Notes: generated by a model not told the origin, from the letters alone. A stretch of 64,000 bases of DNA from Bartonella sp. MM73XJBT.G (GCF_028618435.1 NZ_JAQISW010000001.1:124001-188000), one strand, 5' to 3'; shown: positions 10,544 to 22,662, counted from the stretch's first letter. Translations and numbers: made by a program.

Positions 10544-10560
10544 TGTTAAAAGTTTTAACA
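10544..10560. promoter_or_regulatory. 17-bp palindrome, possible operator
   Basis: TGTTAAAA-G-TTTTAACA is a perfect dyad with 8-bp arms about 90-110 bases upstream of the binding-protein start. Palindromes of this size also arise by chance in such AT-rich DNA, so the operator reading is weak. Confidence 0.25.
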
Positions 10561-10869
10561 GTTTTCGTATATTTTTTTAACTACATTAAAAATTCTTAAA
10601 CTTTTGATCTCAAATTTTCCCAAACAAATGTACAAAAAGCAATTTGGAAGAAATGAACCTTATCGCCTTTACAAGGTATTTGAGGTTATATTCTTCAAAC
10701 TCAGCTTCTCTCGATAACTTACACTTTTAAATTCTTCTGTCTTCCCATTCATACGATTCACTTAACGAAAGGCTATACAGATAAATTTTACGCTGAATAT
10801 TCATCACGCACTGTAAAAATACTTAAATATATCAAAGAGGTATTCACTTATCTTATATGACCGCTCTAA

Positions 10870-10900
10870 ATGACGCCGTTTTACTGTATAATGGCGTCAT
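10870..10900 (+). promoter_or_regulatory. Inverted repeat upstream of gyrB
   Basis: ATGACGCC (10870-10877) and GGCGTCAT (10893-10900) form a perfect 8-bp GC-containing dyad with a 15-nt spacer, followed by a T-rich stretch (ATCGTTTTATTATT). It sits 160 bp ahead of gyrB in otherwise AT-rich DNA. It could be a regulator site, a leader hairpin or a weak terminator. Confidence 0.35.
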
Positions 10901-11057
10901 ATCGTTTTATTATTCTCTCCAATATACCGACAGATATTGAATCTAGCGCTGATATACGGTAAATGTTTAATGTGGTTATTCCATAAATAACTGAGCAGAA
11001 CATTGAGCTTTAAAAAAGCAGATAAAATATTGTAAATTTAATACAGAAATGGACTAA

Positions 11058-13511
<2,454 letters not shown>

Positions 13512-13622
13512 AGGTACTCTTCTGTTTTTGGCTGTATAAACGTCGTGGTTTTATACATTGTTTTTTCGTATTTGAACATTCCCTCTCTTTTCATTTACGA
13601 TAAAAGAAAAATAAGGAAGGTC

Positions 13623-14411
13623 ATGCATATGGCAGCTGAAACAGAACGCGTCGGAGCTAAGGGAGGTATGGAACACTCCTTTGGTTTCACAAGAGTTGAT
13701 GAAACACAAAAACAATCCATGGTTGATGGAGTATTTCACTCTGTTGCTGAAAATTATGATAAGATGAATGATATCTTATCGTTAGGACTACATCGTTTTT
13801 GGAAAAACTCTATGGTTGCATGGCTTTCTCCCCCAGCACTTTCCAATTGGAGAGTTCTTGATGTGGCTGGTGGTACTGGTGATATCGCTTTTCGCATCCT
13901 TAATGCTTCACGCCAAAAAGCCCATGCTACGGTTCTTGATATTAATGGCTCTATGCTCAGCGTTGGCAAACAACGCGCACAAAAAAATGGTCTTGCTCCC
14001 CTGATGGATTTTGTTGAAGCCAATGCAGAACATTTGCCTTTTGAAAATCAAAGCTTTGATGCCTATACTATTGCTTTTGGAATTCGCAACATTCCTCATA
14101 TTGATCAAGCTCTTAGAGAGGCTTTTCGTGTTTTGAAGCCCGGTGGGCGTTTTTTATGTCTAGAATTTTCAAATGTAGAGATGCCTTGGCTCGATAAAAT
14201 TTATGATCTTTGGTCTTTCCATGCTATCCCTAAGCTGGGTCAATTTATTGCAAATGATGGCGATGCTTATCGTTATTTGGTTGAGTCTATTCGCAAATTT
14301 CCTAAACAAGATGATTTTGCCCATATGATCAAGCAAGCGGCATTTTCGCGTGTATCGTACCGCAATCTCACCGGTGCGATTGCAGCACTGCATTCAGGTT
14401 GGAAAATTTAA
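13623..14411 (+). CDS. ubiE: Ubiquinone/menaquinone C-methyltransferase UbiE
   Basis: A 262-residue class I SAM-dependent methyltransferase that adds the C-methyl group in ubiquinone synthesis. The family blocks are clear: [19 protein letters not shown] near residue 45, the SAM-binding loop [12 protein letters not shown] (~80-91), and [20 protein letters not shown] take ATG 13623 as start because AAGGAAGG lies just upstream; the open frame extends 26 codons further but without a binding site. It lies two bases ahead of ubiB, so the two are co-translated as in most Rhizobiales. Confidence 0.95.
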   Translation: MHMAAETERVGAKGGMEHSFGFTRVDETQKQSMVDGVFHSVAENYDKMNDILSLGLHRFWKNSMVAWLSPPALSNWRVLDVAGGTGDIAFRILNASRQKAHATVLDINGSMLSVGKQRAQKNGLAPLMDFVEANAEHLPFENQSFDAYTIAFGIRNIPHIDQALREAFRVLKPGGRFLCLEFSNVEMPWLDKIYDLWSFHAIPKLGQFIANDGDAYRYLVESIRKFPKQDDFAHMIKQAAFSRVSYRNLTGAIAALHSGWKI

Positions 14412-14413
14412 AA

Positions 14414-16000
14414 ATGGTGCAAATTTCTCCTTACTTTCAATTGATACGCGCAGGATGGGTTTTAACGCGTGAAGGTGTTTTAAGTGCCCTTCCTCATGAT
14501 GAGCTTCAAGGTTTTCCAGCATTATGTCATCGTATAGCGCGTGTATTAGCACGACGCAAAACGAAAAAGAAACGGCGGTCTGAAAATATTTCGTATGCCA
14601 TCAATAAGCTCGGACCCTCTTACATAAAACTTGGTCAATTTCTTGCCACAAGACCTGATATTGTCGGACGGAATCTTGCAGACGATTTGTCACAACTCCA
14701 AGATCGTGTTGAAACATTTTCTTGCACCGCCGCTATTGCTCAAATCGAAAACTCTCTTGGTCGCTCTATTGATGATTTATTCGTCAATTTTTATCCCCCC
14801 ATTGCCGCTGCTTCTATTGCTCAGGTTCATCCTGCTGAATATATTGATGAAACTGGTCATAAGAAAAAATGTGCCGTAAAAGTCATTCGTCCTAATATTA
14901 GAGCGCGTTTTTCTAAAGATCTTAGAGGTTTTTATCTTATTGCGCATTTACAAGAGCGTTATATCCCTGCTTCCCGAAGGCTACGTCCTATTCGTGTGGT
15001 AGATACTTTAGCACAAACAACACGCCTTGAAATGGATCTACGCTTAGAAGCAGCCGCTATATCTGAAATGACTGAAAATATTCAACAGGATACAGGTTTT
15101 CGAGTTCCGCGTATTAATTGGGAACGGACAGGGCGGAATGTTCTCACCATGGAATGGATTGATGGTATAAGGATATCCGAAATTTCCAAGCTCAAAGAAG
15201 CAGGTTTTGATCTACAGGCGCTTGCCATTACGCTTATTCAATCTTTTCTACGCCACACATTGCGTGATGGTTTTTTTCATGCCGATATGCATCCTGGTAA
15301 TTTATTTGTAGACTCAGATGAATGTATTGTTGCTGTTGATCTAGGCATTACAGGAAGGCTTGGTAAAAAAGAAAAGCATTTCCTTGCTGAAATTCTTTAT
15401 GGCTTTATTACGCGCGATTACCATCGGGTAGCCCGCGCTCACTTTGAAGCAGGCTATGTCCCTTCACACCATAATATTGAAAGTTTTGCGCAAGCCAATC
15501 GCGCGATTGGTGAACCAATTCACGGACAATCAGCACAAAGCATTTCCATGGCCAAGTTGCTCACATTGTTGTTTGAAGTCACTGAATTATTTGATATGCA
15601 AACGCGACCCGAACTTCTATTGCTGCAAAAAACAATGGTTGTCGTGGAGGGTGTTGCTCGCACATTAGACCCCAGTTTTAATATGTGGAAAGCTTCTGAA
15701 CCCGTTGTCAGAGAATGGATTAGTAAAAATTTAGGCCCCATAGGTGTTGCAAAAGACTTTAGTGAAGGAGCACAAGCTCTCCTATCGTTGGCTCGCAAAA
15801 CTCCACAATTGATACAAAATTTCCAACGTATAGAAGAAGACCTTAACAAAATCAGAGAAACGGGATTTAGTCTTTCTCTCTCCACCCTTAAGCAGCTTGC
15901 TGTTGAACAAAGTCGTAGAAACCGTTATGGACGTTATAGTCTGTTCATCATTGCATTTTGCTGCGTTTGTCTTACTTTTTACTTTTTTCATCTTTTTTAA
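14414..16000 (+). CDS. ubiB: UbiB/ADCK atypical kinase-like protein for ubiquinone synthesis
   Basis: A 528-residue UbiB-family protein required for ubiquinone synthesis, thought to be an ATPase that helps extract or present lipid intermediates. The KxGQ motif is seen as SYIKLGQFLATRPD (~68-81). The remaining ABC1/ADCK kinase motifs follow: AAASIAQVHPA (the alanine-rich loop), EMDLRLEAAA, and HADMHPGNLFVD with AVDLG for metal binding. A C-terminal membrane segment (LFIIAFCCVCLTFYFFHLF) anchors it. I chose ATG 14414; a TTG at 14399 overlapping the ubiE end is an alternative. Confidence 0.94.
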   Translation: MVQISPYFQLIRAGWVLTREGVLSALPHDELQGFPALCHRIARVLARRKTKKKRRSENISYAINKLGPSYIKLGQFLATRPDIVGRNLADDLSQLQDRVETFSCTAAIAQIENSLGRSIDDLFVNFYPPIAAASIAQVHPAEYIDETGHKKKCAVKVIRPNIRARFSKDLRGFYLIAHLQERYIPASRRLRPIRVVDTLAQTTRLEMDLRLEAAAISEMTENIQQDTGFRVPRINWERTGRNVLTMEWIDGIRISEISKLKEAGFDLQALAITLIQSFLRHTLRDGFFHADMHPGNLFVDSDECIVAVDLGITGRLGKKEKHFLAEILYGFITRDYHRVARAHFEAGYVPSHHNIESFAQANRAIGEPIHGQSAQSISMAKLLTLLFEVTELFDMQTRPELLLLQKTMVVVEGVARTLDPSFNMWKASEPVVREWISKNLGPIGVAKDFSEGAQALLSLARKTPQLIQNFQRIEEDLNKIRETGFSLSLSTLKQLAVEQSRRNRYGRYSLFIIAFCCVCLTFYFFHLF

Positions 16001-16068
16001 TCTGTTCAATATGCTAAAAATACCAATAATGAAATCATTGCAATCATTTTGTTTCTTGGAGGTATTTT

Positions 16069-17490
16069 ATGGCCAGTATTACTATTCGTAACCTCTCTCC
16101 TAAAACCAAAGAAGCTTTGCGCGTACGCGCTGCACAAAATGGCATTTCCATGGAAGAAGAAGCGCGCCGTCTTTTAAGTAATCCTACCGCTTTCACCCCG
16201 CACCCCTCTCATGTAAGCGCCGTTGAAATGCAATCACTGAAATCAAAATCACTCCTTCTTATTATTGGTGGAAGTATTGCGGCCTATAAAACGCTTGATC
16301 TCATTCGTCGTTTAAAAGAACGTGGAGCACACTTAAATGTCATAATGACAAAAGCTGCGCAAAAATTTATTACGCCTTTAACCGCTGAAGCTTTAAGTGG
16401 TCGTACTGTATATACCGATTTATTTTCACGTGAAGAAGAACATGATATCGGGCATATCCGACTCGCTCGTGATGCTGACCTTATTATTTTAGCCCCCGCT
16501 ACAGCCAATCGCATTGCAAAAATAGCCCATGGTATAGGAGATGATCTCGCCGATTGCGTCCTTTTAGCAGCACGCTGTCCATTCTTAATTGCGCCTGCTA
16601 TGAATCCAGCTATGTGGGCGCATCCAGCCACTGTTCGCAATGTTGCGCAATTGCGCGCAGATGGCGTCCATATTATTGGACCAGAAATAGGAAAAATGGC
16701 TGAACGTGACGAGACAGGCTGTGGGCGCATGAGTGAACCCTTAACCATCGTCGCTGCCATAGAGGCTCTGTTGAATGTACGTGAAAAACCTCTCTCTGGC
16801 CGCCATTTCATCGTTACCTCTGGCCCTACCCACGAACCCATTGATCCAGTGCGTTATCTTGCTAATCGGTCTTCGGGTAAACAAGGTCATGCTATTGCGA
16901 CCGCTCTTGCGCATTTGGGGGCAAAAGTAACACTTATTTGTGGACCTGTTAATCTTGTAGACCCACAAGAAGTAAAAACTATTCATGTTAAAACAGCACA
17001 ACAGATGTTACAAGCCGTTCAAGAATCATTGCCTGCTGATGGGGCCATTTTTGTTGCCGCAGTTTGTGACTGGCGCAGTCAAACGCAATCTTTACACAAA
17101 ATTAAAAAGGATGGTCATAAAACACCACTATCTTTGCATATGGTAGAAAATCCTGATATTTTAGAAACGATTGGACATGCTCCAAATCGCCCCTCATTGG
17201 TCATTGGTTTTGCTGCTGAAACATGTGATATCATTGCCAATGCGCAAAAAAAATGTGTTGAAAAAGGAGCTGATTTCATTCTTGCTAATGATATTTCTCT
17301 TCAACAAGATGGTACAACCGTCATGGGTGCTGATACAAATCAAGTTTATCTCGTAAGTAAAGAAAAAGTTGAACAATGGCCCCCTATGCGTAAACAACGC
17401 GTAGCGCAAAAATTAGCAAACATGATCGTATCACTTTTTACCCCCCAAACGCCTACGCCTCATGAGAAAAAAACACCTCATTTCAAATAA
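16069..17490 (+). CDS. coaBC: Phosphopantothenoylcysteine decarboxylase/synthetase with FitA-like RHH head
   Basis: A 473-residue bifunctional CoaBC (Dfp) of coenzyme A synthesis. It joins cysteine to phosphopantothenate (CoaB) and decarboxylates the product (CoaC). The CoaC flavoprotein domain begins near residue 60 (LLLIIGGSIAAYKTLDLIR) and has the PAMNPAMW motif (~174-181). The CoaB domain starts near 245 (GRHFIVTSGPTHEPIDPVRY) and has NRSSGKQGHAIA. Residues 1-40 are not CoaBC: they match an antitoxin-type ribbon-helix-helix (MASITIRNLSPKTKEALRVR, then MEEEARRLL) of the FitA/VapB kind. A strong GGAGGT site precedes that first ATG, whereas the internal ATG at 16228 has none, so the fusion is probably translated as one chain. 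E. coli Dfp is about 406 residues. Confidence 0.92.
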   Translation: MASITIRNLSPKTKEALRVRAAQNGISMEEEARRLLSNPTAFTPHPSHVSAVEMQSLKSKSLLLIIGGSIAAYKTLDLIRRLKERGAHLNVIMTKAAQKFITPLTAEALSGRTVYTDLFSREEEHDIGHIRLARDADLIILAPATANRIAKIAHGIGDDLADCVLLAARCPFLIAPAMNPAMWAHPATVRNVAQLRADGVHIIGPEIGKMAERDETGCGRMSEPLTIVAAIEALLNVREKPLSGRHFIVTSGPTHEPIDPVRYLANRSSGKQGHAIATALAHLGAKVTLICGPVNLVDPQEVKTIHVKTAQQMLQAVQESLPADGAIFVAAVCDWRSQTQSLHKIKKDGHKTPLSLHMVENPDILETIGHAPNRPSLVIGFAAETCDIIANAQKKCVEKGADFILANDISLQQDGTTVMGADTNQVYLVSKEKVEQWPPMRKQRVAQKLANMIVSLFTPQTPTPHEKKTPHFK

Positions 17491-18655
17491 TAACTCTTCA
17501 AAAAACTTATTAAAACATCTTATAAAATAAGAACTGAATTTTTGAAGACACAGAAGATGTCTATCAATCTAGATTAGATAACATATTAATTTATAATAAT
17601 AATCTGGCGTTATTCAACTTACAATTAGATCCCTAGTTATCGTAAGATTCTCTTATTTTAAATCCATGTATATTGAATCAATCAAAACTACTTATTTGCA
17701 CGTTAGCAAGGATAGCTGCATAAATATAAAATATTCAAGAAAAGACTAAAAAACTTATAATGAATCGTTTCAAGGGTTAAGTGCTTGTCGAAAGGATTGG
17801 CAAAGTGTATGATGCTACCGGCGTGTTTCTTTGCTAAGTATAAAGGTAGTGGTGCCCTATAAGTTTTATAGTATTCATAGCAGCTTTATCCTTATCCCAT
17901 TCATAGAGACTGTTGCAAAAGGGGTATGACGAGCTTTGAGAAACGTTTCTTAAAAAAATCCTGCCTTAGCCTAGGCTTTGTAAAGAATAGAATTTTTTGT
18001 ACCACTGTCTTTCCAATTCTCAAAAGACAAGTTAGAATCATCATTTGCCACCCTTCAACTTTACGAAAACCTTGCTTTAGGGGGAAAATTTATAAAAAGC
18101 ATTTTCTTATTAAGTGTTTTTATCCCCATATTAGTCCTATTTATAATGTGAAAATAAATGATTTTCTGATTTTGATGATGAAAGATTTGATAGAATATCT
18201 CTTTATTTGGGATACTCATTAAAATTGAAGATGATCAATTCTTTTCATAAATAAATGGTGTTATTAGCTCAAAATTATTCGCTCCAATGCACCATTTTTA
18301 TGAAAAATGCTTCTATGAATTCTTACTTTATTGCACTTATAGTTCTTAAAATACAAAATATTAGGGATCTTGCAAAACAAATAAGGATATCGATAAACAA
18401 AATTCGGAAGCTATACTGGATAAAAAATGTTAGTAAAAAACGCCTACTCAATATTTCTTAAATTATTCTCATCTTTTTAACCAAAATGTCTATTTTTATT
18501 TTAAATGAAGGATTCTGAATTATTTTTTATTCTATCTATTCTATAAGAAAATTTAGCCTGATTTTAATAATATATAAAGGTAAAATTCTCTTTTTTACAA
18601 AGCAATATAAATATATTTCTTGTTTTTTTTGCTTCTTTCCTTAGTTTATTAATCT
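17491..18655. other. 1.2-kb gene-free gap
   Basis: No credible gene between coaBC and the EI24-family gene. Frames at 17926-18222 and 18255-18461 lack ribosome binding sites and have residue composition of translated AT-rich DNA (runs of F, K, I, L). The left half carries repeat copy D; the right half (18,000-18,655) shows nothing I can identify. Confidence 0.6.
17640..17990 (+). repeat. Degenerate dispersed repeat, copy D
   Basis: Contains TATTGAATCAATCAAAA (17671-17687) followed by TTTGCAC, a TATAATGAATCGTTTCAAG block, a GGCAAAGTGTATGATG block matching the 39.7-kb copy, a TATAGTATTCATAG block and GCTTTGAGAAACGTTTC near the end. The same blocks occur in the same order in copies E and F and reversed in copy B. 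Coding potential is lost (multiple stops). Confidence 0.55.
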
Positions 18656-19375
18656 ATGATTTTTACTGCTGCCTATCGTGCTTTACAACGTTTACTAACC
18701 TCGCAATATAGCATTATGATCCTGAAAGCATTGGGGATTACTTTTTTTGTGCTCGCCATTTTATGGTTATGTGTGCACCAACTTTTTGTGTCTTACTTTT
18801 GGCCTTGGGCTTCTCAGTTTCTTCCTGGACTCCCCAGTTGGGCAGGATGGTTGGGATTTAGCATGCTTATCATCTTCAATCTTGGTTTGGCTCTTTTGTT
18901 AGCTTTTTTTATTGCCCCCATTACCGCTATGATTGGTAGTTTTTTCATTGACTCTGCTGCTGAAATTATCGAAAAGGAAGATTATCCGAATGAGCCTATT
19001 GGACAAGCGATGCCATTTGGGCGTTCTCTTATCCTCTCACTTAAATTTGTTATTTTAAGCCTTCTTGGTAATGGAGTTGCTTTTATTTTATTCTTCATAC
19101 CAGGTGTTAATTTCATTGCTTTTTATGTTATTAATGGTTATTTGCTTGGGCACGAATATTTCTTGTTTGCTGCTTATCGTTTTCGAACAGAGCAAGATGC
19201 GCGTGCTTTTTTACATACTTATTATACAACGGTTTTTAGCGCTGGATTATTGATCGCGGTTTTTGTTTCAATTCCCATTCTTAATTTAGCCACACCACTT
19301 TTTGCAGCCGCCTTTATGACACATTTACACAAAATGCTTTCCCAAAAAACTATGGCACGCATCACTCAAAAATAA
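18656..19375 (+). CDS. EI24/CysZ-like multi-spanning membrane protein
   Basis: A 239-residue integral membrane protein of the EI24 (CysZ-like, DUF540) family, often annotated as a sulfate transporter family protein. At least four hydrophobic segments are visible: ALGITFFVLAILWLCVHQLF, GFSMLIIFNLGLALLLAFFI, FVILSLLGNGVAFILFFIPG and AGLLIAVFVSIPILNLA. The GVNFIAFYVINGYLLGHEYF region is the family's conserved core. Function in alphaproteobacteria is not established; sulfate uptake is known for E. coli CysZ but there are no cys genes nearby. It stands alone between two 1-kb gaps. No clear ribosome binding site precedes ATG 18656. Confidence 0.8.
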   Translation: MIFTAAYRALQRLLTSQYSIMILKALGITFFVLAILWLCVHQLFVSYFWPWASQFLPGLPSWAGWLGFSMLIIFNLGLALLLAFFIAPITAMIGSFFIDSAAEIIEKEDYPNEPIGQAMPFGRSLILSLKFVILSLLGNGVAFILFFIPGVNFIAFYVINGYLLGHEYFLFAAYRFRTEQDARAFLHTYYTTVFSAGLLIAVFVSIPILNLATPLFAAAFMTHLHKMLSQKTMARITQK

Positions 19376-20374
19376 TATTCTTTAAACTTCACAAAACTCG
19401 CCAGCCAGAGAAAGCATACTATAAAATTTTATGCTTAACTTTTTTAATCAATACATTGATTTATGATGATAGTTTATTGTTTTATGGCATTAAAAAACTT
19501 AAATATTATAAAGCTTTCTCATTTTAACCCTATTCATATTGAATCAACTATAATCGCTTGTGAGATGTCATAAACGGGAGCAGTGTATGTATAAAAGCAC
19601 TTTGCAAAAGACATAAAAGACCTCTCCATTCTCCCCCTCTCAAGGCAAGAACTATTATGACACTGGAAGCTAGCCAAACGTATGAAGATATCGGCTTGTA
19701 CCTTCTATTTCAGTAAAAATAGGGGAATGTAATAAATTTTATACCTTTCATAGAAGGGAATATATACTTCATAGGTACTCATGAGAAAATTTCTGAAATA
19801 TGTGAGATGGTCAAATCTAGCAATGTGTGGATACACAATAAAAAATAATATTTTTTAGGGTGCTTTATTTTATGTGAAACGCACGCGCTTTAAGAAAACC
19901 GTTTGAAAAAAATCTTGCTCTGGTATTAGCGTTTCGCTAACATAACGTTATCATATCCGTAATTTTTAATGGATGCGTGTAGTCTTGTTAAGGTTTTATT
20001 CTTATAAGGTTTCTTTGCTTCAGGACTGTTAATATTAGTGATTAATTGAAGAGTTATTTTTATTAAAAGAAAATAAGCCGTTTGTTAACCAGCGCAAGAG
20101 GTGAGTTTTAATATCAAAATCAAAGAATAAAAACATATAAGTTCTTAAAGCTTCTGAGAAATTTGTTATAGGGAATACTCTTCATGCATATGATTGTTAT
20201 GACATTAGAAATATTAAAAATAAAAAAACAATGGAGTTAGAGCTATACGCGCATGGATAAAAGTATTAAATGGATTCGTTATTGTTCAGCCGGAAAAGCA
20301 AATGTGACTGCTTAAGTTCTATATTCTTTCAAATCATACAAAAGATGTGTAATATTTAAAGGAAGGCTATAAAG
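19376..20374. other. 1-kb gene-free gap upstream of accD
   Basis: No gene seen. The left half contains repeat copy E. The right half is AT-rich and carries the accD promoter and a good ribosome binding site (AAGGAAGG) before accD. In many Rhizobiales trpFBA sit directly upstream of accD; no trp coding remnant is recognisable by eye. Confidence 0.6.
19505..19930 (+). repeat. Degenerate dispersed repeat, copy E
   Basis: Shares CTCATTTTAA and CATATTGAATCAA (near 19,520-19,550), TCTCAAGGCAAGAACTATTA (19638-19657, aligning with TCTCAAGCGCCAAGAATTGT in copy B), ACTGGAAGC...TATGAAGATAT, a TTTATACCTTTCATAG block and GCTTTAAGAAAACCGTTTG with copies B, D and F. It has the same orientation as D and lies about 1.9 kb from it, on the other side of the EI24-family gene. 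Confidence 0.5.
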
Positions 20375-21295
20375 ATGAACTGGATTACAAATTATGTTCG
20401 TCCTAAAATTAACTCTATATTGGGACGCCGTGAAATTCCAGAAAATCTATGGATAAAAGATCCTACAAGTGGTGAAATGATCTTCCATAAGGATCTGGAA
20501 GCCAATCAATTTGTGGCTCCCAATTCTGGCTATCATATGCGTATCAGTGCCAAAAATCGTCTCATGCATTTTTTTGATGATGGCGTCTATACAGCTCTTG
20601 AAAATCCAAAAGTTGTAACAGACCCTTTAAAGTTTCGCGATGAAAAACGCTATATCGACCGGTTAAAAGATTATCGTTCTAAACTTGGTGTTGATGACAA
20701 TATTTTAAGTGCACGCGGTACGATTGAAGGCTTGCCCATCATTGCAATCGTTCAAGACTTCGCCTTTATGGGCGGGTCTCTCGGTATGGCTTCAGGAGAA
20801 GCTATTATCAAAGCTTTTGATACTGCCATTGCGGAAAGGCGCCCGTTGGTTCTTTTTGCTGCTTCTGGTGGTGCTCGCATGCAAGAAGGAACACTCTCAT
20901 TGATGCAAATGCCCCGTACAACAGTAGCAATTGAAATGCTGAAAGAAGCAAAGCTTCCCTATATTGTTGTTCTGACCAATCCAACCACTGGTGGTGTTAC
21001 TGCTTCTTACGCTATGCTTGGTGATATTCACATTGCTGAACCCGGCGCTATGATTGGTTTTGCTGGCCCACGTGTGATTCAACAAACTATACGTGAAACC
21101 CTACCAGAAGGCTTTCAAAGTAGTGAATATCTGCTCGAACATGGTATGATTGATATGGTTGTATCGCGTTTAGAAATGAAAGCAACCATTGCGCGTCTTT
21201 TACGCTTAATGATGAAACATCCTGTTGTTCTTAACCCTTCCAACCCATCCCCAACAGATCCTCAAACGTCGCTTTCTACAACAAAAGCAGCTTAA
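20375..21295 (+). CDS. accD: Acetyl-CoA carboxylase carboxyltransferase subunit beta
   Basis: A 306-residue AccD, the beta subunit of the carboxyltransferase that makes malonyl-CoA with AccA. The crotonase-fold core is intact: [25 protein letters not shown]-type loop, [12 protein letters not shown] (~168-179), [16 protein letters not shown] and [12 protein letters not shown]. The N-terminal region that carries a four-cysteine zinc ribbon in E. coli AccD (CxxC...CxxC) is present in length ([17 protein letters not shown], then SGYHMR) but contains no cysteine at all. It is followed four bases later by folC, the usual Rhizobiales pair. Confidence 0.96.
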   Translation: MNWITNYVRPKINSILGRREIPENLWIKDPTSGEMIFHKDLEANQFVAPNSGYHMRISAKNRLMHFFDDGVYTALENPKVVTDPLKFRDEKRYIDRLKDYRSKLGVDDNILSARGTIEGLPIIAIVQDFAFMGGSLGMASGEAIIKAFDTAIAERRPLVLFAASGGARMQEGTLSLMQMPRTTVAIEMLKEAKLPYIVVLTNPTTGGVTASYAMLGDIHIAEPGAMIGFAGPRVIQQTIRETLPEGFQSSEYLLEHGMIDMVVSRLEMKATIARLLRLMMKHPVVLNPSNPSPTDPQTSLSTTKAA

Positions 21296-21299
21296 ATTT

Positions 21300-22619
21300 A
21301 TGCAACAAAGTCAAGTACAAAGGGTGGTAGATGATTTACTCAAGAATTATCCGAAAAAATTTGATCTTTCTTTAGGGCGTATTGTCCGCCTTTTAGAATG
21401 TCTTGGCAATCCACATTTAAAACTTGGCCCTGTTATTCATATTGCTGGAACAAATGGCAAAGGATCTGCCTCAGCAATTTGCCGTGCTCTTTTAGAAAGT
21501 GCAGGCTACTGCGTTCATATGTACAGCTCACCTCATCTCGTCAACTGGAATGAACGCTGCCGGTTAGGCCAAAAAGGAGGAGGTCAACTTGTTACAGAGA
21601 GCCTATTGGCTGAAACAATCCATGAAATTATAAAAGTCAATCATCAAGAGCCGATTACTATTTTTGAAATTTTTACAGCCGCTGCCTTTATACTATTTAG
21701 TGTACATCCAGCTGATATTGTTATTTTAGAAGTTGGCTTGGGAGGACGTTTTGATGCTACCAATGTCATTAAAAAACCAGCTGTATCGCTTATTATGCCC
21801 ATTGATTATGATCATGAGAACTTTCTTGGAAACACAATTTCTCAAATCGCTTTTCAAAAAGGAGGGATTATCAAACCAAAGGTTCCTGTAGTTATCGGTA
21901 AGCAAAATTATGAAAAAGCTCTTGCTACTTTAATATCCCTTGCCGATAAAAATAAAGTACCTTATTCTTTATTTGATCAAGATTATCAAAGCTATAAAGA
22001 ACATGGACGTATGGTTTTTCAAAACAATCAAGGTCTTATGGATCTTCCCCTTCCTAACCTTATTGGAGACTACCAAATTGCCAATGCTGGTGCTTCTATT
22101 GAAGCAGCCTATCAAGCAGGTTTTCACCTTTCAGAACAAGTCATAAGTGACGCTTTGAAAAATATTTATTGGCCCGCACGGATGCAACATCTCACCTACG
22201 GATATTTGGTTGATCAACTGTCTCCTAAGTTTAATTTATGGCTCGATGGCGGTCACAATCCCGCTGCTGGAAAAGTTATTGCGGCGGAACTTACACAATG
22301 GAGAAAAAAAACAGATCGTCCCATTATTATGATTGCTGGCATGATCAACACAAAAGATGCTGTCGGTTATTTTCGTCCTTTAGCCGGCCTTGTCGAAAAA
22401 GTATATACGATACCGCTTATTAATAATAACGCCAGTATCTGTCCAATAAATTTAGCTGAATCAGCCCAAAAAGCAGGAATCTTTGCATCCCCCCAAGCAC
22501 ACCTACAAGATGCTTTGCATAAAATTAAGGGAGAATATCAAGAGGCTATTGTCCTTATTGGAGGTTCCCTTTATCTTGCTGGCGATATTTTGCGTGACAA
22601 TAAAACACCACCGTGTTAG
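21300..22619 (+). CDS. folC: Bifunctional folylpolyglutamate/dihydrofolate synthase
   Basis: A 439-residue FolC. It adds glutamate to dihydropteroate and to folates. The Mur-ligase-type ATP loop is HIAGTNGKGSASAI (~48-61); the conserved SPHLVNWNER follows, and EVGLGGRFDATNVI is the central metal/folate region. The C-terminal domain has LWLDGGHNPAAGK. I start it at ATG 21300 rather than at the earlier in-frame codon inside accD because protein similarity begins only there. It lies four bases after the accD stop and is therefore probably co-transcribed. Confidence 0.95.
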   Translation: MQQSQVQRVVDDLLKNYPKKFDLSLGRIVRLLECLGNPHLKLGPVIHIAGTNGKGSASAICRALLESAGYCVHMYSSPHLVNWNERCRLGQKGGGQLVTESLLAETIHEIIKVNHQEPITIFEIFTAAAFILFSVHPADIVILEVGLGGRFDATNVIKKPAVSLIMPIDYDHENFLGNTISQIAFQKGGIIKPKVPVVIGKQNYEKALATLISLADKNKVPYSLFDQDYQSYKEHGRMVFQNNQGLMDLPLPNLIGDYQIANAGASIEAAYQAGFHLSEQVISDALKNIYWPARMQHLTYGYLVDQLSPKFNLWLDGGHNPAAGKVIAAELTQWRKKTDRPIIMIAGMINTKDAVGYFRPLAGLVEKVYTIPLINNNASICPINLAESAQKAGIFASPQAHLQDALHKIKGEYQEAIVLIGGSLYLAGDILRDNKTPPC

Positions 22620-22662
22620 AGATTGGTTATTTTTAAAGCTTTGAAAGATAGACTTTTTAACC

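Noticed and set aside
17926-18222. 98-codon plus-strand frame in the coaBC/EI24 gap
   Set aside because: No ribosome binding site, it begins inside repeat copy D, and the composition (F, K, I, L runs) is that of translated AT-rich spacer.
18255-18461. 68-codon plus-strand frame
   Set aside because: No binding site, no recognisable motif, AT-rich noise composition.
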